A DNA stretch of 60,001 bases from positions 1 to 60,001 of the forward strand of contig NZ_FXTM01000010.1 in the NCBI RefSeq assembly GCF_900182585.1, in the 5' to 3' direction. This stretch comes from Balnearium lithotrophicum. Lineage in GTDB: Bacteria > Aquificota > Aquificia > Desulfurobacteriales > Desulfurobacteriaceae. Shown piece by piece: positions 1 to 8,035 of this stretch. Within the stretch, counting starts at the first letter, position 1, and every line of letters begins with the position of its first letter. The notes beneath the pieces were generated by a model, which had not been told where the DNA came from, searched no databases, and worked only from the letters and a program-made list of their open reading frames with translations. A program made the position numbers and the translations under genes.

Positions 1-302
1 ATCTGAGGTTGTCTTACTCTGTGAGGTCTTTTGTTTCTGTCTTTGAGGCCTTCTAAACCGTACTTTTTGTATCTATTTTTCCATTTGTAGAAGGTGGTTG
101 GACTTATTCCGAAGTATCTGCAGGTTAGTCTTGCATTTTGGTGTTTTTCGTAGTGTTGAATCCATTTAAGTCTTTTTCTCACGTTTGGGTCTTTTGTTAG
201 GTCGAGTTTGGTTTTGATTTTCGTTCCTCTTTTGATTGTTTTTTTGAAGGGTGTATTTGATATGTGCAGGGATGCACCTTTGAATTTCTTTAATTGTTTC
301 AT
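1..302 (-). CDS. IS481-family transposase, N-terminal part (runs off window)
   Basis: The frame encodes the N-terminal helix-turn-helix region of the same transposase found complete at 18080-19135. The ATG at 302 (MKQLKKFKG...) is chosen because an AAGGAGGTG ribosome binding site lies a few bases upstream. An upstream in-frame start would place the ribosome binding site inside the coding region. The catalytic DDE core lies beyond the window edge, so activity cannot be judged. A 10-base arm (304-313) overlapping the ribosome binding site is complementary to 345-354 in the terminal repeat, as in copy 2. Confidence 0.85.
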   Translation of the reverse strand, partial: MKQLKKFKGASLHISNTPFKKTIKRGTKIKTKLDLTKDPNVRKRLKWIQHYEKHQNARLTCRYFGISPTTFYKWKNRYKKYGLEGLKDRNKRPHRVRQPQ

Positions 303-373
303 TGGTGGACACCTCCTTTTGTTGGAGTTCAAATCTTATTTTAGGGTGTCCACCTTCTTTCTGAACTTCAACA
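1..373 (-). mobile_element. Right end of IS481-type element, copy 1
   Basis: This stretch matches 18834-19206 of the complete copy with no indels and only a few base differences. It carries the 5' part of the transposase gene and the right terminal repeat. The element ends at 373: copies 1 and 2 agree up to ...CTTCAACA and then diverge. The remainder lies left of the window. The DNA just right of it is the interior of flhB, so the element interrupts that gene. A target duplication cannot be tested because the left flank is not visible. Confidence 0.9.
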
Positions 374-1052
374 TCCTATTTCTGGTTTAAGAAGAATTTT
401 TTCGATAAAAACTTTTTTTGAAACAGTGAAAAATACATTGAAACTTTCTATTGCTATACTGGTAGGTTATTTTGTTTCCAAGTACATACTTAAAGATTTT
501 TATTCCTTTTCCTTCATGTCTTTAAATAACCAGATAGAATTCCTAGTAAAAGGATTAATTCTTTTATTTTTTTCGTTTGGTTTATTATCAATTCCAATAG
601 CAGGAGCTGATTTTCTATTTAGAAAGTGGGAATATGAAGAGAACCTAAAAATGTCTAAGGAAGAGATAAAGGAGGAGAGAAAACAGTATGAAGGACATCC
701 CATAGTGAAATCTGCTATCAGGAAAAGGCAGAGAGAAATTGCCATGAAAAGAATGATGGCTGAAGTTCCCAAGGCAGACGTTGTTATTACAAACCCAACC
801 CACTATGCTGTAGCCTTAAAGTATAAAAGGGGAAGGGATAGAGCTCCAAAAGTTATAGCAAAGGGGGTTGATTCTATAGCTCTAAAAATAAAGGAAATTG
901 CAGTAGAAAACGGAATATTTATCGAGGAGAACCCTGAACTTGCCAGAACTCTCTACTACTCTTGTGATATTGGAGACTATATCCCTGAAGAACTATACAG
1001 AGTTGTAGCTAAAATCCTCGCTAAGGTTTATCGTTCAAAGAAAATTTTCTAA
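374..1052 (+). pseudogene. flhB: flhB, 3' part, interrupted by an IS element
   Basis: FlhB is the flagellar type III export switch protein of the inner membrane. Directly after the IS end the frame reads PISGLRRIFS, which matches the conserved loop before the third membrane helix of FlhB. A GTG at 426 opens a 208-residue frame. It contains two hydrophobic helices (about residues 4-24 and 38-64 from that GTG), a charged linker, and the cytoplasmic domain with the self-cleavage motif NPTH (N at about 123). Full-length FlhB is about 350 residues, so the N-terminal two helices are separated by the IS and lie outside the window. The 3' end overlaps the convergent motE-like gene by 32 bp. Whether the fragment is made from the GTG is unknown; I see no strong ribosome binding site. 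Confidence 0.88.
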
Positions 1053-1482
1053 TATTTGTAAGTATTTGAACAATTTTATCTACAACTTTTGGGTCTACAT
1101 AGTTTAAAATTTCCCCTGCTTTTCTCGTTTTCATGTTGTACAAAATGTAAGCTGCCTCTGTTGGGTCAGTAAAGGCAGAGAGTTTTTGCCCTGCCAATTC
1201 AGGGTCCATTTTAGAAAATATCTCCGCTAGTTTTTTAAATCTTTCACTCTTAATCCTTCTTTCCTCTTCCCTAAGAGATTCTCTCTCCTTTCTTAAAAGC
1301 TTTCTCTCCTTTTCTATTTTTTTGAGTAACTCTTTATTTTTCCTTATTTCTTCCTCTACTTTAGACTTTAGTTGAGTTAGTTTTTTAATCTCTTTGTTAA
1401 GTTCCTTACATGTGACTTTCTCCTGGGAAAAAGAGTTGGAGTATAATAAACTAACTACGGTTATAATTATTATAAACCTCAT
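1021..1482 (-). CDS. MotE-like periplasmic flagellar protein (MgtE_N fold)
   Basis: A 153-residue protein with an N-terminal signal or anchor (residues 1-20, hydrophobic, ending NSFSQ). A long charged coiled coil follows (about 25-80), then a C-terminal MgtE-N-like helical domain containing MDPELAGQ and YILYNM. This architecture matches MotE, a flagellar chaperone that acts with stator proteins in the periplasm. It lies directly downstream of fliJ, overlapping it by 32 bp, so the two are probably cotranslated. It converges on flhB and overlaps its end. Assignment rests on domain order and flagellar neighbours; the coiled coil is not family-specific. Confidence 0.75.
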   Translation of the reverse strand: MRFIIIITVVSLLYSNSFSQEKVTCKELNKEIKKLTQLKSKVEEEIRKNKELLKKIEKERKLLRKERESLREEERRIKSERFKKLAEIFSKMDPELAGQKLSAFTDPTEAAYILYNMKTRKAGEILNYVDPKVVDKIVQILTNIRKFSLNDKP

Positions 1483-1858
1483 TTAGAAACCTCTCTAATT
1501 GAATTTCCTCGTACCTTTCCTTCTCTTTTATCCTCTTTTCTTTAAGTTTTTCTATTATCTCCAATTCTGCTTTCTTTTTTAGAAACTTTTCCTTTTCAAT
1601 TTCTAACTTCTTCGAAAGCTTTTTAACATTTTCCTTAAGATTGTTTACTTCTTCTAGTAGGAAGTTGGCAAATAGGAACTTTTGCTTATATTCTGAAACA
1701 TTCTTTGAGGTTAAGAAATTGATTTCCCTTAGTTTGCTTTGCACTATTTCTATTCGCTTTTCTAGATTACTAATCTCAAGTTTAATATCTTTAATTCTCT
1801 TTTGAATCTCGTAAAGTTCGTATGTTTTTACCTTTAACACTAATTGAAATTTTCTCAA
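1451..1858 (-). CDS. fliJ: Flagellar export chaperone FliJ
   Basis: A 135-residue, almost entirely coiled-coil protein starting MRKFQLVLKVKTYEL. That opening is typical of FliJ, which escorts chaperone-substrate complexes at the flagellar ATPase FliI. There is no signal peptide or membrane segment, consistent with a cytosolic role. The length fits the family (about 140-150). It is followed by the overlapping motE-like gene and preceded by a PilZ-domain gene only 4 bp away. FliJ proteins diverge strongly in sequence, so neighbours carry much of the assignment. Confidence 0.8.
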   Translation of the reverse strand: MRKFQLVLKVKTYELYEIQKRIKDIKLEISNLEKRIEIVQSKLREINFLTSKNVSEYKQKFLFANFLLEEVNNLKENVKKLSKKLEIEKEKFLKKKAELEIIEKLKEKRIKEKERYEEIQLERFLNEVYNNYNRS

Positions 1859-1862
1859 AAGC

Positions 1863-2885
1863 TTAACCTCTTAGCTTTGTCGATAGTTCAGCCAACTTTT
1901 GTTGTTCCCTTTTAACAAAATCTTGAATAAACTTTTGTTCCTCTGGAGTTAAATTCTCAAACTTTACTCCGTAGCATGTAGAATATCTATACGAATAGAT
2001 ATTGACAACCTCTGAAACAACATGAAAATTCCTATTTTCCAGTTTAAATTTAAGTTCCAACTTTGTTAATGGCTTAATCTCATTTGGGTAATCCTCCAGA
2101 GAAATACATACCTTAGCTCCACCAGCTGAGATGTCAACAATCTCGCCTTTAATCCATGTTAAACCATCTTTTATAGGAATTCCTACTTCAACAGGAAGTT
2201 CAACATCCACCCTTGCATATTCCCTTCTCTGATATCTGGTAAATTCAAAAGTGTGTGGTATTTTTAAAATTTGTTTTCCATTTTCAAAGTAAGAATCCAC
2301 AACTTCTCCCTCTATTTTATAAATGCCATCTCCTTTCCTTATAAAAGAAATAGTAATCTTTTCCCCTTTAACGTTAGGAATTCTTTTATCATCTATTACT
2401 GCCCAATACATGAAGTATTCGTCCTTATCAAATAGGGAAACTTCATAAGGTTTATTCTCTTCAGTATAAAGTTTACCTGTTTGAAATAAATCAATATCCT
2501 TTGTAGAGACAATAGGTACGAAAGAAGGAACAAAATCGAATCCCAGCTTTGTCCTCATGTCCTTTACAAGATTTTCATCCGCTTGAGGGTCACTTTTTAA
2601 ATATAAGTCAACTACCTTTTCAAAAGGAGCTTTAAACTCAATGCTGAGAAAAGGGTCTCTTCCCATTTCCAAAGAGTACTTCCAGAGAATCTCCACTTCT
2701 TCTTCGGTCAATCCCCTTTCAATGGCCTCTCTAAAGAAATATTCTTTAAGTCTTTTCTTCTTAATATATTCCCTTAAAAATCCAAGTAGTATAAAGAATA
2801 TAATGAAGGATAGAACTACTATTATGAAAGTTATAACAGTTGTTATATTAGCCGATGGGAATTTTAAAAAACCTAATCTATTCAT
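1863..2885 (-). CDS. Membrane-anchored PilZ-domain protein (c-di-GMP effector)
   Basis: A 340-residue protein with one N-terminal membrane helix (about 15-38), a cytoplasmic middle region resembling YcgR-type N domains, and a C-terminal PilZ domain. The PilZ signature is visible: RYQRREYARV supplies the RxxxR arginines and DISAGGAKV supplies the (D/N)xSxxG turn. Both normally contact cyclic di-GMP. It sits upstream of fliJ and motE, so a link between c-di-GMP and flagellar function is likely. The membrane anchor differs from soluble YcgR. The exact partner cannot be told from sequence. Confidence 0.82.
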   Translation of the reverse strand: MNRLGFLKFPSANITTVITFIIVVLSFIIFFILLGFLREYIKKKRLKEYFFREAIERGLTEEEVEILWKYSLEMGRDPFLSIEFKAPFEKVVDLYLKSDPQADENLVKDMRTKLGFDFVPSFVPIVSTKDIDLFQTGKLYTEENKPYEVSLFDKDEYFMYWAVIDDKRIPNVKGEKITISFIRKGDGIYKIEGEVVDSYFENGKQILKIPHTFEFTRYQRREYARVDVELPVEVGIPIKDGLTWIKGEIVDISAGGAKVCISLEDYPNEIKPLTKLELKFKLENRNFHVVSEVVNIYSYRYSTCYGVKFENLTPEEQKFIQDFVKREQQKLAELSTKLRG

Positions 2886-2895
2886 TTAAAACCTC

Positions 2896-3555
2896 TTAAG
2901 AATTTTGCTTATTGTAACAAACTTGTGAAAAAGTACATTCTTCACAGAGTGGCTTCTTTTTACATTTCAATTTACAGTGAATTACTATTAAAGCGTGAAA
3001 CTCCTTGTAGATTTTAATATTTTCCTTTATCGGTTTAATCTCTTTTTCAACTATATCTTGAAGATTTTCATAAGATATTTTGCTGTTTTTAATCAATCCT
3101 AATCTTAAAAGTAGTCTTTTAGTGTAATTATCTACAACAAAAATGGGTTTGTTAAGAGCATAGAGGAGTATTGAATCTGATGTTTCTTTCCCTATTCCTT
3201 TAATCTCAAGGAGCTCGTTCCTTAATTCTTGAGTTTCTAAAGATTGTAAGCGACTTAAACCTCCTTTCCTTAGTAGAAATTCTGAAAAATTCTTAAGGTA
3301 TAGAGCTTTTTTTCTGTAAAATCCCACAGGTTTAATTGCGGCCTGAAGTGTTTTAATGTTTACAGAAACCATTTTCTCTGGAGAGAGTAGATTCAGTAGT
3401 TTAAGATTTTCAATTGCCCTCTCAACATTCTTCCAGTTTGTGTTTTGGGTTAATATGGCTCCTACACAGACCTCAAAGGGAGTTTGGGCAGGCCACCAGC
3501 TTTGTTCTCCGTAGAAATTGAACAAAGTTTGGTATATTTCGAATATATTTACCAT
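2896..3555 (-). CDS. Endonuclease III-family DNA glycosylase, MagIII-like
   Basis: A 219-residue HhH-GPD base-excision repair enzyme. The helix-hairpin-helix reads LLEIKGIGKETSD and the catalytic aspartate lies in VVDNYTK. Four cysteines near the C-terminus (C-x6-C-x2-C-x5-C, in HCKLKCKKKPLCEECTFSQVC) form the iron-sulfur cluster loop. Endonuclease III has a catalytic lysine at the position after GxGR (GRK); here the motif is GKE, with Glu in that place. The same change occurs in MagIII 3-methyladenine glycosylases, which remove the base without lyase activity. I therefore expect a monofunctional glycosylase, possibly for alkylated bases. Confidence 0.8.
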   Translation of the reverse strand: MVNIFEIYQTLFNFYGEQSWWPAQTPFEVCVGAILTQNTNWKNVERAIENLKLLNLLSPEKMVSVNIKTLQAAIKPVGFYRKKALYLKNFSEFLLRKGGLSRLQSLETQELRNELLEIKGIGKETSDSILLYALNKPIFVVDNYTKRLLLRLGLIKNSKISYENLQDIVEKEIKPIKENIKIYKEFHALIVIHCKLKCKKKPLCEECTFSQVCYNKQNS

Positions 3556-3585
3556 AGTTTAAATTTTACATAAGGGAGACTTCAA

Positions 3586-4248
3586 ATGATAGACCTTCAT
3601 ACTCATACGATTTTTAGCGATGGAGAGCTCATTCCCAGTGAGCTTGTGAGGAGAGCTGAATCGATAGGTTACAGAGCTTTGGCTATAACTGACCACGTTG
3701 ACTATTCCAACTACTCTTTCGTTTTGGAAAGGCTTTACGAAACTTTAGAGGTTTTAAATGAAAATACCTCTTTAGTTGTAATTCCAGGAGTAGAGATAAC
3801 CCACGTTCCTCCCGTTAAAATTCCAGAACTTATAGAGAAATGCAGAGAGGCTGGTGCAAAAGTTGTTGTTGTTCACGGTGAAACCGTTGTTGAGCCAGTT
3901 TCTCCCGGAACAAACAGAGCTGCAATTGAGGGAAAGGCTGATATACTTGCCCATCCTGGGTTAATCACAAAGGATGAAGTTGAACTTGCAAAGGAAAATG
4001 GAGTGTACTTAGAAATAACAACGAGAAGAGGTCACAGTATTACCAATGGATACGTTGCTAAATTGGCATCCGAAGTTGGAGCTCCCCTGGTAATAAACAC
4101 GGACTCCCACTCCCCCTCAGATTTGGTACCAAGGAGCTTTGCAATAACTGTAGGTATCGGGGCAGGTTTGAGCATTCAACAGGTGGAGGAGTGTTTCTCC
4201 AACAGTGAAACGTTAGTCAGAAAGTTGACAGGAAGGAAACTAAGATAA
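3586..4248 (+). CDS. PHP-domain phosphatase (histidinol-phosphatase type)
   Basis: A 220-residue PHP metallo-phosphoesterase. Metal-binding motifs are visible in the expected order: HTHTIFSDG near the start, ITDH at about 36-39, GVEIT around 69, VVHGE near 96, the AHPG histidine near 124 and NTDSH near 173. The family includes histidinol phosphatases and other small phosphatases; the specific substrate is not evident. An AAGGGAG ribosome binding site precedes the ATG. It diverges from the MagIII-like gene with only 30 bp between starts, so promoters must be very compact. Confidence 0.82.
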   Translation: MIDLHTHTIFSDGELIPSELVRRAESIGYRALAITDHVDYSNYSFVLERLYETLEVLNENTSLVVIPGVEITHVPPVKIPELIEKCREAGAKVVVVHGETVVEPVSPGTNRAAIEGKADILAHPGLITKDEVELAKENGVYLEITTRRGHSITNGYVAKLASEVGAPLVINTDSHSPSDLVPRSFAITVGIGAGLSIQQVEECFSNSETLVRKLTGRKLR

Positions 4249-4251
4249 AAT
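4225..4251 (+). promoter_or_regulatory. Candidate promoter for tRNA-Sec
   Basis: A perfect -35 hexamer TTGACA (4225-4230) and a -10-like TAAAAT (4246-4251) lie just before the tRNA, with a slightly short 15-base spacer. The predicted start falls within a few bases of the mature tRNA 5' end. The -35 lies inside the 3' end of the PHP gene. Confidence 0.45.
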
Positions 4252-4260
4252 TTCCTCATT

Positions 4261-4355
4261 GGAGGCGGACGGGGGCTGGTGTCCCCCCCGGACTTCAAAT
4301 CCGGTGGCCTCGCTTGGAGCGGGGTGGTGGGTTCGATTCCCATCCGCCTCCGCCA
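4261..4355 (+). tRNA. selC: tRNA-Sec (anticodon TCA)
   Basis: A 95-nt tRNA with the hallmarks of bacterial selenocysteine tRNA. It has an 8-bp acceptor stem (GGAGGCGG with CCGCCTCC), an extended D stem (GGGGG with CCCCC), an anticodon loop CTTCAAA giving TCA, a long variable arm, a TTCGATT T-loop, and an encoded CCA end. The anticodon reads UGA. Its presence means that some UGA codons in this genome should encode selenocysteine, although I saw no obvious selenoprotein in the window. The 3' CCA lies 1 bp from the stop codon of the convergent radA gene. Confidence 0.96.
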
Positions 4356-4356
4356 A

Positions 4357-5670
4357 TCAAATCAGAACTTTCTCAGGAATCTGAGAGAGGTGTTTAATGT
4401 CCCTCAGAACTTTGAATCCGTTTTTCTGAGCTTCCCTTTCTCGGAGCTCCTCTAATTTAACCCTTCTAATTTCACCGGTAAGTCCCAACTCTCCAAATAG
4501 AACTAAGTTCTCCCTTACAGGCCTATCGAAGTAGCTTGAGACAATGGCCGTAGCGATTGGGAGGTCTATTGCAGGTTCATCAACTTTTACACCGCCAACT
4601 ACGTTCACAAACACATCAAAGTTTCTAAGAGGGATTCCCAATTCCTTTTCTATCGTTGCAACGATTATAGAGAGCCTATTTACATTTATTCCTTTTGCCC
4701 TTCTTTGAGGAGTTGAAAAAACTGCTCTTGTAACAAGGGCTTGAACCTCTAAAAGGATAGGTCTGCTTCCCTCCATTCCTGCAAATATGGCTGAACCGGC
4801 CTTTCCAACAGGTCTTTCCGAGAGAAAAAATTCAGAGGGGTTAGGAACTTCCTTTAAACCTGCTTCTGTCATCTCAAATACGGCCAACTCTCCAGTTGAA
4901 CCGAACCTGTTCTTTAAACTGCGAAATACACGAAAGTTGTAACCCTTATCCCCCTCAAAATGGAAAACGGCATCAACTATGTGTTCAAGAACCTTTGGTC
5001 CTGCAATTGTTCCTTCCTTTGTAACGTGACCAACTATGAAACTTGTTATTCCCCTACTCTTAGACATGTTTGTTATAAATGCTGCACACTCCCTTACCTG
5101 TGAAACCGAACCGGCTGCCGATTCAATGTAGGGAAGGAAGAACGTCTGAATTGAGTCGTAAATGGCCACTTCTGGTTTTATTTTTTCTAAATGTTGGGAG
5201 ACCTTCTCTAAATCGTTCTGAGATAAAATCAGGAGGTTCCCCTTTAAAGCATTTAACCTTTTAGCTCTAAGGGCTATCTGCTCAGGTGATTCCTCCGCAG
5301 TAACGTAGAGAACTTTTCCTTTGTCTGCAAAGATACTTGCTATCTGGAGTAAAAGTGTTGACTTTCCAATTCCAGGTTCTCCGGAAATCAGGGAAACGGA
5401 GCCTTTAACAACCCCTCCTCCCAAAACCCTGTCAAACTCCCTGAGTCCGGTTTTCCTCCTCTCCTCCTGTTGACTTCCTATCTCCGTAATCGGAATTGGC
5501 GTTTCCCTTTCGTGTTTTACCCATGAGGAGCGGGGATTAGAGGATTTACTTGTCCTTTCCACCTCCTCAACAAAACTTCCCCATGAGCCACACTCAGGAC
5601 ACTTACCCACCCACTTAGGCGACCTGTAGCCACAGGATTGACAGACGTAAAAGGTCCTCTTTTTAGCCAA
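4357..5670 (-). CDS. radA: DNA repair protein RadA (Sms)
   Basis: A 437-residue RecA-like ATPase that drives branch migration in homologous recombination. It has an N-terminal C4 zinc finger (CQSC...CPEC, residues 10-27), a Walker A motif GEPGIGKS at about 97-104, the RadA-specific KNRFG motif near 250, and a C-terminal Lon-like domain. Length is near the usual 450. It converges on tRNA-Sec and is separated from feoB by 25 bp on the same strand, so it may be transcribed with feoAB. Confidence 0.96.
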   Translation of the reverse strand: MAKKRTFYVCQSCGYRSPKWVGKCPECGSWGSFVEEVERTSKSSNPRSSWVKHERETPIPITEIGSQQEERRKTGLREFDRVLGGGVVKGSVSLISGEPGIGKSTLLLQIASIFADKGKVLYVTAEESPEQIALRAKRLNALKGNLLILSQNDLEKVSQHLEKIKPEVAIYDSIQTFFLPYIESAAGSVSQVRECAAFITNMSKSRGITSFIVGHVTKEGTIAGPKVLEHIVDAVFHFEGDKGYNFRVFRSLKNRFGSTGELAVFEMTEAGLKEVPNPSEFFLSERPVGKAGSAIFAGMEGSRPILLEVQALVTRAVFSTPQRRAKGINVNRLSIIVATIEKELGIPLRNFDVFVNVVGGVKVDEPAIDLPIATAIVSSYFDRPVRENLVLFGELGLTGEIRRVKLEELREREAQKNGFKVLRDIKHLSQIPEKVLI

Positions 5671-5695
5671 GAAATTCTCCTAAATTTGATTCAAC

Positions 5696-7720
5696 CTAAA
5701 AGATAAGACTTCCTAAGTGGTAGGCCATAAATGCCATAATCCAAGCCGTTGTAAGCTCTATCAGGATTACTAAGGAGACGAACTTCCAGCTTCCACTCTC
5801 CTGCTTTATTGCGGCCATCGTGGCAACACAGGGAATGTAGAGAAGGGTAAATACCACGTAGGCTAATGCACTCTCAGGGGTAAATGTGCTTTGGAGGGAG
5901 CTAATTAGTCCAGATTCTCCTGAAGCGTAAAGAGTTCCAAGTGTTCCTATTACAACTTCCTTGGCAAGAGCCCCAAACATCAGTGCAACTACAGGCTTCC
6001 AGTCTTGAATTCCAAGGGGGGAAAACACAGGAACTAAAATGTTTCCTATCCTTCCAATAACCGTGTTTTCTCCTGCGTATTCTGTTCCAGAGGGAAGAGA
6101 GGCTAAGAGCCAGATAAAGACAGATACGGAGAAAATAACGGTTCCTGCCTTAGATATAAATTCCCTTACCTCAATCCAAGTTTGATTGAGGACAACGTTC
6201 CAGGCAGGTAGTTTGTACGGGGGGAGCTCTATGAAAAACTCCTCCTCCTCCCCTTTAGTTAGAAACCTTGAGAGAACTTTTGCAAGTAGAAGTGCAAGGA
6301 AAACTCCCAACATGTACAGACCTAAAATTACAAGGGATTGATTCTTTTTGAAGAAGGCAGCAGCAAAGAGTGTAAAAACAGGAAGCCTTGCACTACAGGA
6401 CATCCAGGGAATAATTGCCATCGTAATCAACCTTTGAGTGGATGAGCGCATTGCCCTTGTAGCGTAAACTGCAGGAACGTTACACCCGAACCCGAGTATT
6501 AGGGGAATTACCGATGCTCCACTGAGTCCAAAGATCTTCATAAAGTTATCCCAGAGTGCAGCAGCCCTTGCCATGTAACCTGTATCCTCAAGGATTGACA
6601 TTAGAAAGTAGAGAATTCCTAAAAGGGGAAGAAAGACCACGACTGCACCAATTCCCGATAGAACTCCATCGTTAATCAGTGAAAGGACAGAGTGTGGCAG
6701 AAATCCCAACTTACTCTTTATCAAATTGGGTAGAAAATCACTGAAAATTCCATCAATCCAGTCAGAAATTGGAGAACTTAGGTCGAAGGTTAGTTTAAAA
6801 ACGAGCCACATTATGAAGAAGAAAATGGGAATACCGGTTATTGGATTTGTGATAAATTTGTCTATCCTATCGCTTAACGTCTCTTGAGGGAGCTCTACAA
6901 TTCCGCTCTTAATTACGCTCTTAGCAATATTTGAAGCAAAGAGAAACCTCTCCCTTGCAACCAAACAGGGGAGTTCCGTTTTAAATTTATCCTTTGCTTC
7001 ACCCTCTATTTTCTCCACTTCGGTAAGAATTTTCTGATAGTTTGGGAAATTTTCCTTTAAAATTTCAACTATTTCAGGGTCTTTTTCAAGAAGTTTTATT
7101 GAAAACCACCTGAGATTGTAGGGGAATCTTTCCGGAAGTTCCTTCTTCAGTTTTAACTCAATTAAATTAATAGCATTTTCAAGGAACTCCGAATAGCGGG
7201 GAACAATCCCCTCAAATTTTAAATCCCCAGAGGCTACTCTTAAAAATGTTTCTGACAGTTCCTCAAGTCCCTGCTTCTTTATAGCTGATACTTTAACAAC
7301 GGGAAGATTGAGCAGTTCCTGAAGTTTCTCCGTATCAATGGAGTAACCAAAATTTTCAAGCTCATCAATTTTATTAAGAGCAATTACCGGTTTTAGCCCC
7401 ATTTCTAAGAGTTCTATCGTTAAGTAGAGGTTCCTTCCAAGAAGCGTAGCATCTATAACGTTACAAACTACGTCGTAATCCCCCTCAAGTAGAAAGTCCC
7501 TTGCAACTCTCTCCTCCAACGTGTAAGAAGAGAGGCTGTAAATACCTGGTAGGTCAATAAGCTCTATCTCAAATCCCCTAAAGTTGTACGTTCCCGTTTT
7601 CTTCTGAACGGTAACTCCGGGCCAGTTTCCTATCTTTTCACTTGTACCTGCCAGAGCATTCAGTATTGCAGTCTTTCCAACGTTCGGATTTCCAGCGAGG
7701 GCAACTTTTACCTTTTTCAT
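5696..7720 (-). CDS. feoB: Ferrous iron transporter FeoB
   Basis: A 674-residue inner-membrane Fe(II) importer. The N-terminal G domain shows G1 GNPNVGKT (10-17), G3 DLPGIYS, and G4 NKID. A helical spacer follows, then about eight or more membrane helices, including gate motifs with CNVPAVYATR and WMSCSARLPV. It is translationally coupled to feoA by a 4-bp ATGA overlap. In an anaerobe with many iron-sulfur enzymes this is probably the main iron supply. Confidence 0.96.
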   Translation of the reverse strand: MKKVKVALAGNPNVGKTAILNALAGTSEKIGNWPGVTVQKKTGTYNFRGFEIELIDLPGIYSLSSYTLEERVARDFLLEGDYDVVCNVIDATLLGRNLYLTIELLEMGLKPVIALNKIDELENFGYSIDTEKLQELLNLPVVKVSAIKKQGLEELSETFLRVASGDLKFEGIVPRYSEFLENAINLIELKLKKELPERFPYNLRWFSIKLLEKDPEIVEILKENFPNYQKILTEVEKIEGEAKDKFKTELPCLVARERFLFASNIAKSVIKSGIVELPQETLSDRIDKFITNPITGIPIFFFIMWLVFKLTFDLSSPISDWIDGIFSDFLPNLIKSKLGFLPHSVLSLINDGVLSGIGAVVVFLPLLGILYFLMSILEDTGYMARAAALWDNFMKIFGLSGASVIPLILGFGCNVPAVYATRAMRSSTQRLITMAIIPWMSCSARLPVFTLFAAAFFKKNQSLVILGLYMLGVFLALLLAKVLSRFLTKGEEEEFFIELPPYKLPAWNVVLNQTWIEVREFISKAGTVIFSVSVFIWLLASLPSGTEYAGENTVIGRIGNILVPVFSPLGIQDWKPVVALMFGALAKEVVIGTLGTLYASGESGLISSLQSTFTPESALAYVVFTLLYIPCVATMAAIKQESGSWKFVSLVILIELTTAWIMAFMAYHLGSLIF

Positions 7721-7935
7721 ACTTCCTCCACTTCTATTTTGGCAGCCATTCCCTTTCCTATAGCAATTCTGCTCCCAGCAACCTCCAATATCATTGGCCC
7801 AGGTGGACGCTTAACAACTTTAACAATCCCTCCAGGGTATATCCCGATAGAAACAAGTCTATTTTTAAGCCCTACTCCGCCTTCAACGTGGGTTACTCTT
7901 ACAGTTTTACCCTCTTCAACGTCAATAAGTCTCAT
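7717..7935 (-). CDS. feoA: FeoA, SH3-like partner of FeoB
   Basis: A 72-residue SH3-like protein (ending AAKIEVEEV) with the typical FeoA pattern of an N-terminal loading motif, a central NRLVSIGIYPG turn and a GSRIAIGKGMA segment. It supports FeoB function at the cytoplasmic membrane face. A GGGAGGTC ribosome binding site precedes the ATG. It is the first gene of the feoAB unit, read from a promoter at 7956-7984. Confidence 0.93.
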   Translation of the reverse strand: MRLIDVEEGKTVRVTHVEGGVGLKNRLVSIGIYPGGIVKVVKRPPGPMILEVAGSRIAIGKGMAAKIEVEEV

Positions 7936-7955
7936 CCTGACCTCCCTGAAGTTAG

Positions 7956-7984
7956 ATAATATTAACTTTCTTTGTATGTGTCAA
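7956..7984 (-). promoter_or_regulatory. Promoter of feoAB
   Basis: On the minus strand, TTGACA (7979-7984), a 17-base spacer and TATTAT (7956-7961) form a near-consensus sigma-70 promoter about 20 bp before feoA. The -10 sits in a partly symmetric AT-rich segment (GTTAGATAATATTAAC) that could bind an iron regulator, but the symmetry is imperfect. Its -35 overlaps that of the divergent ppa promoter. Confidence 0.6.
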
Positions 7985-8006
7985 GTTAGACCCTTTTGAT
8001 TATAAT
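7978..8006 (+). promoter_or_regulatory. Promoter of ppa
   Basis: A perfect TATAAT (8001-8006) with a 17-base spacer to GTGTCA (7978-7983, 4 of 6 matches to TTGACA) lies 30 bp before the ppa start. It is divergent from the feoAB promoter and shares five bases of the -35 region, so only one polymerase could bind at a time. Confidence 0.55.
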
Positions 8007-8035
8007 TCCCAAAAATAAACTTTGGGAGGTCAAAT

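Noticed and set aside
426-500. GTG at 426 as the true start of a short FlhB-like protein (FlhX)
   Set aside because: Coding similarity to FlhB continues upstream of the GTG to the exact IS end, so the gene is interrupted rather than naturally short.
7951-7966. Fur box in the feoAB -10 region
   Set aside because: Symmetry is only partial, unlike the perfect palindrome at 59851; not listed as an operator.
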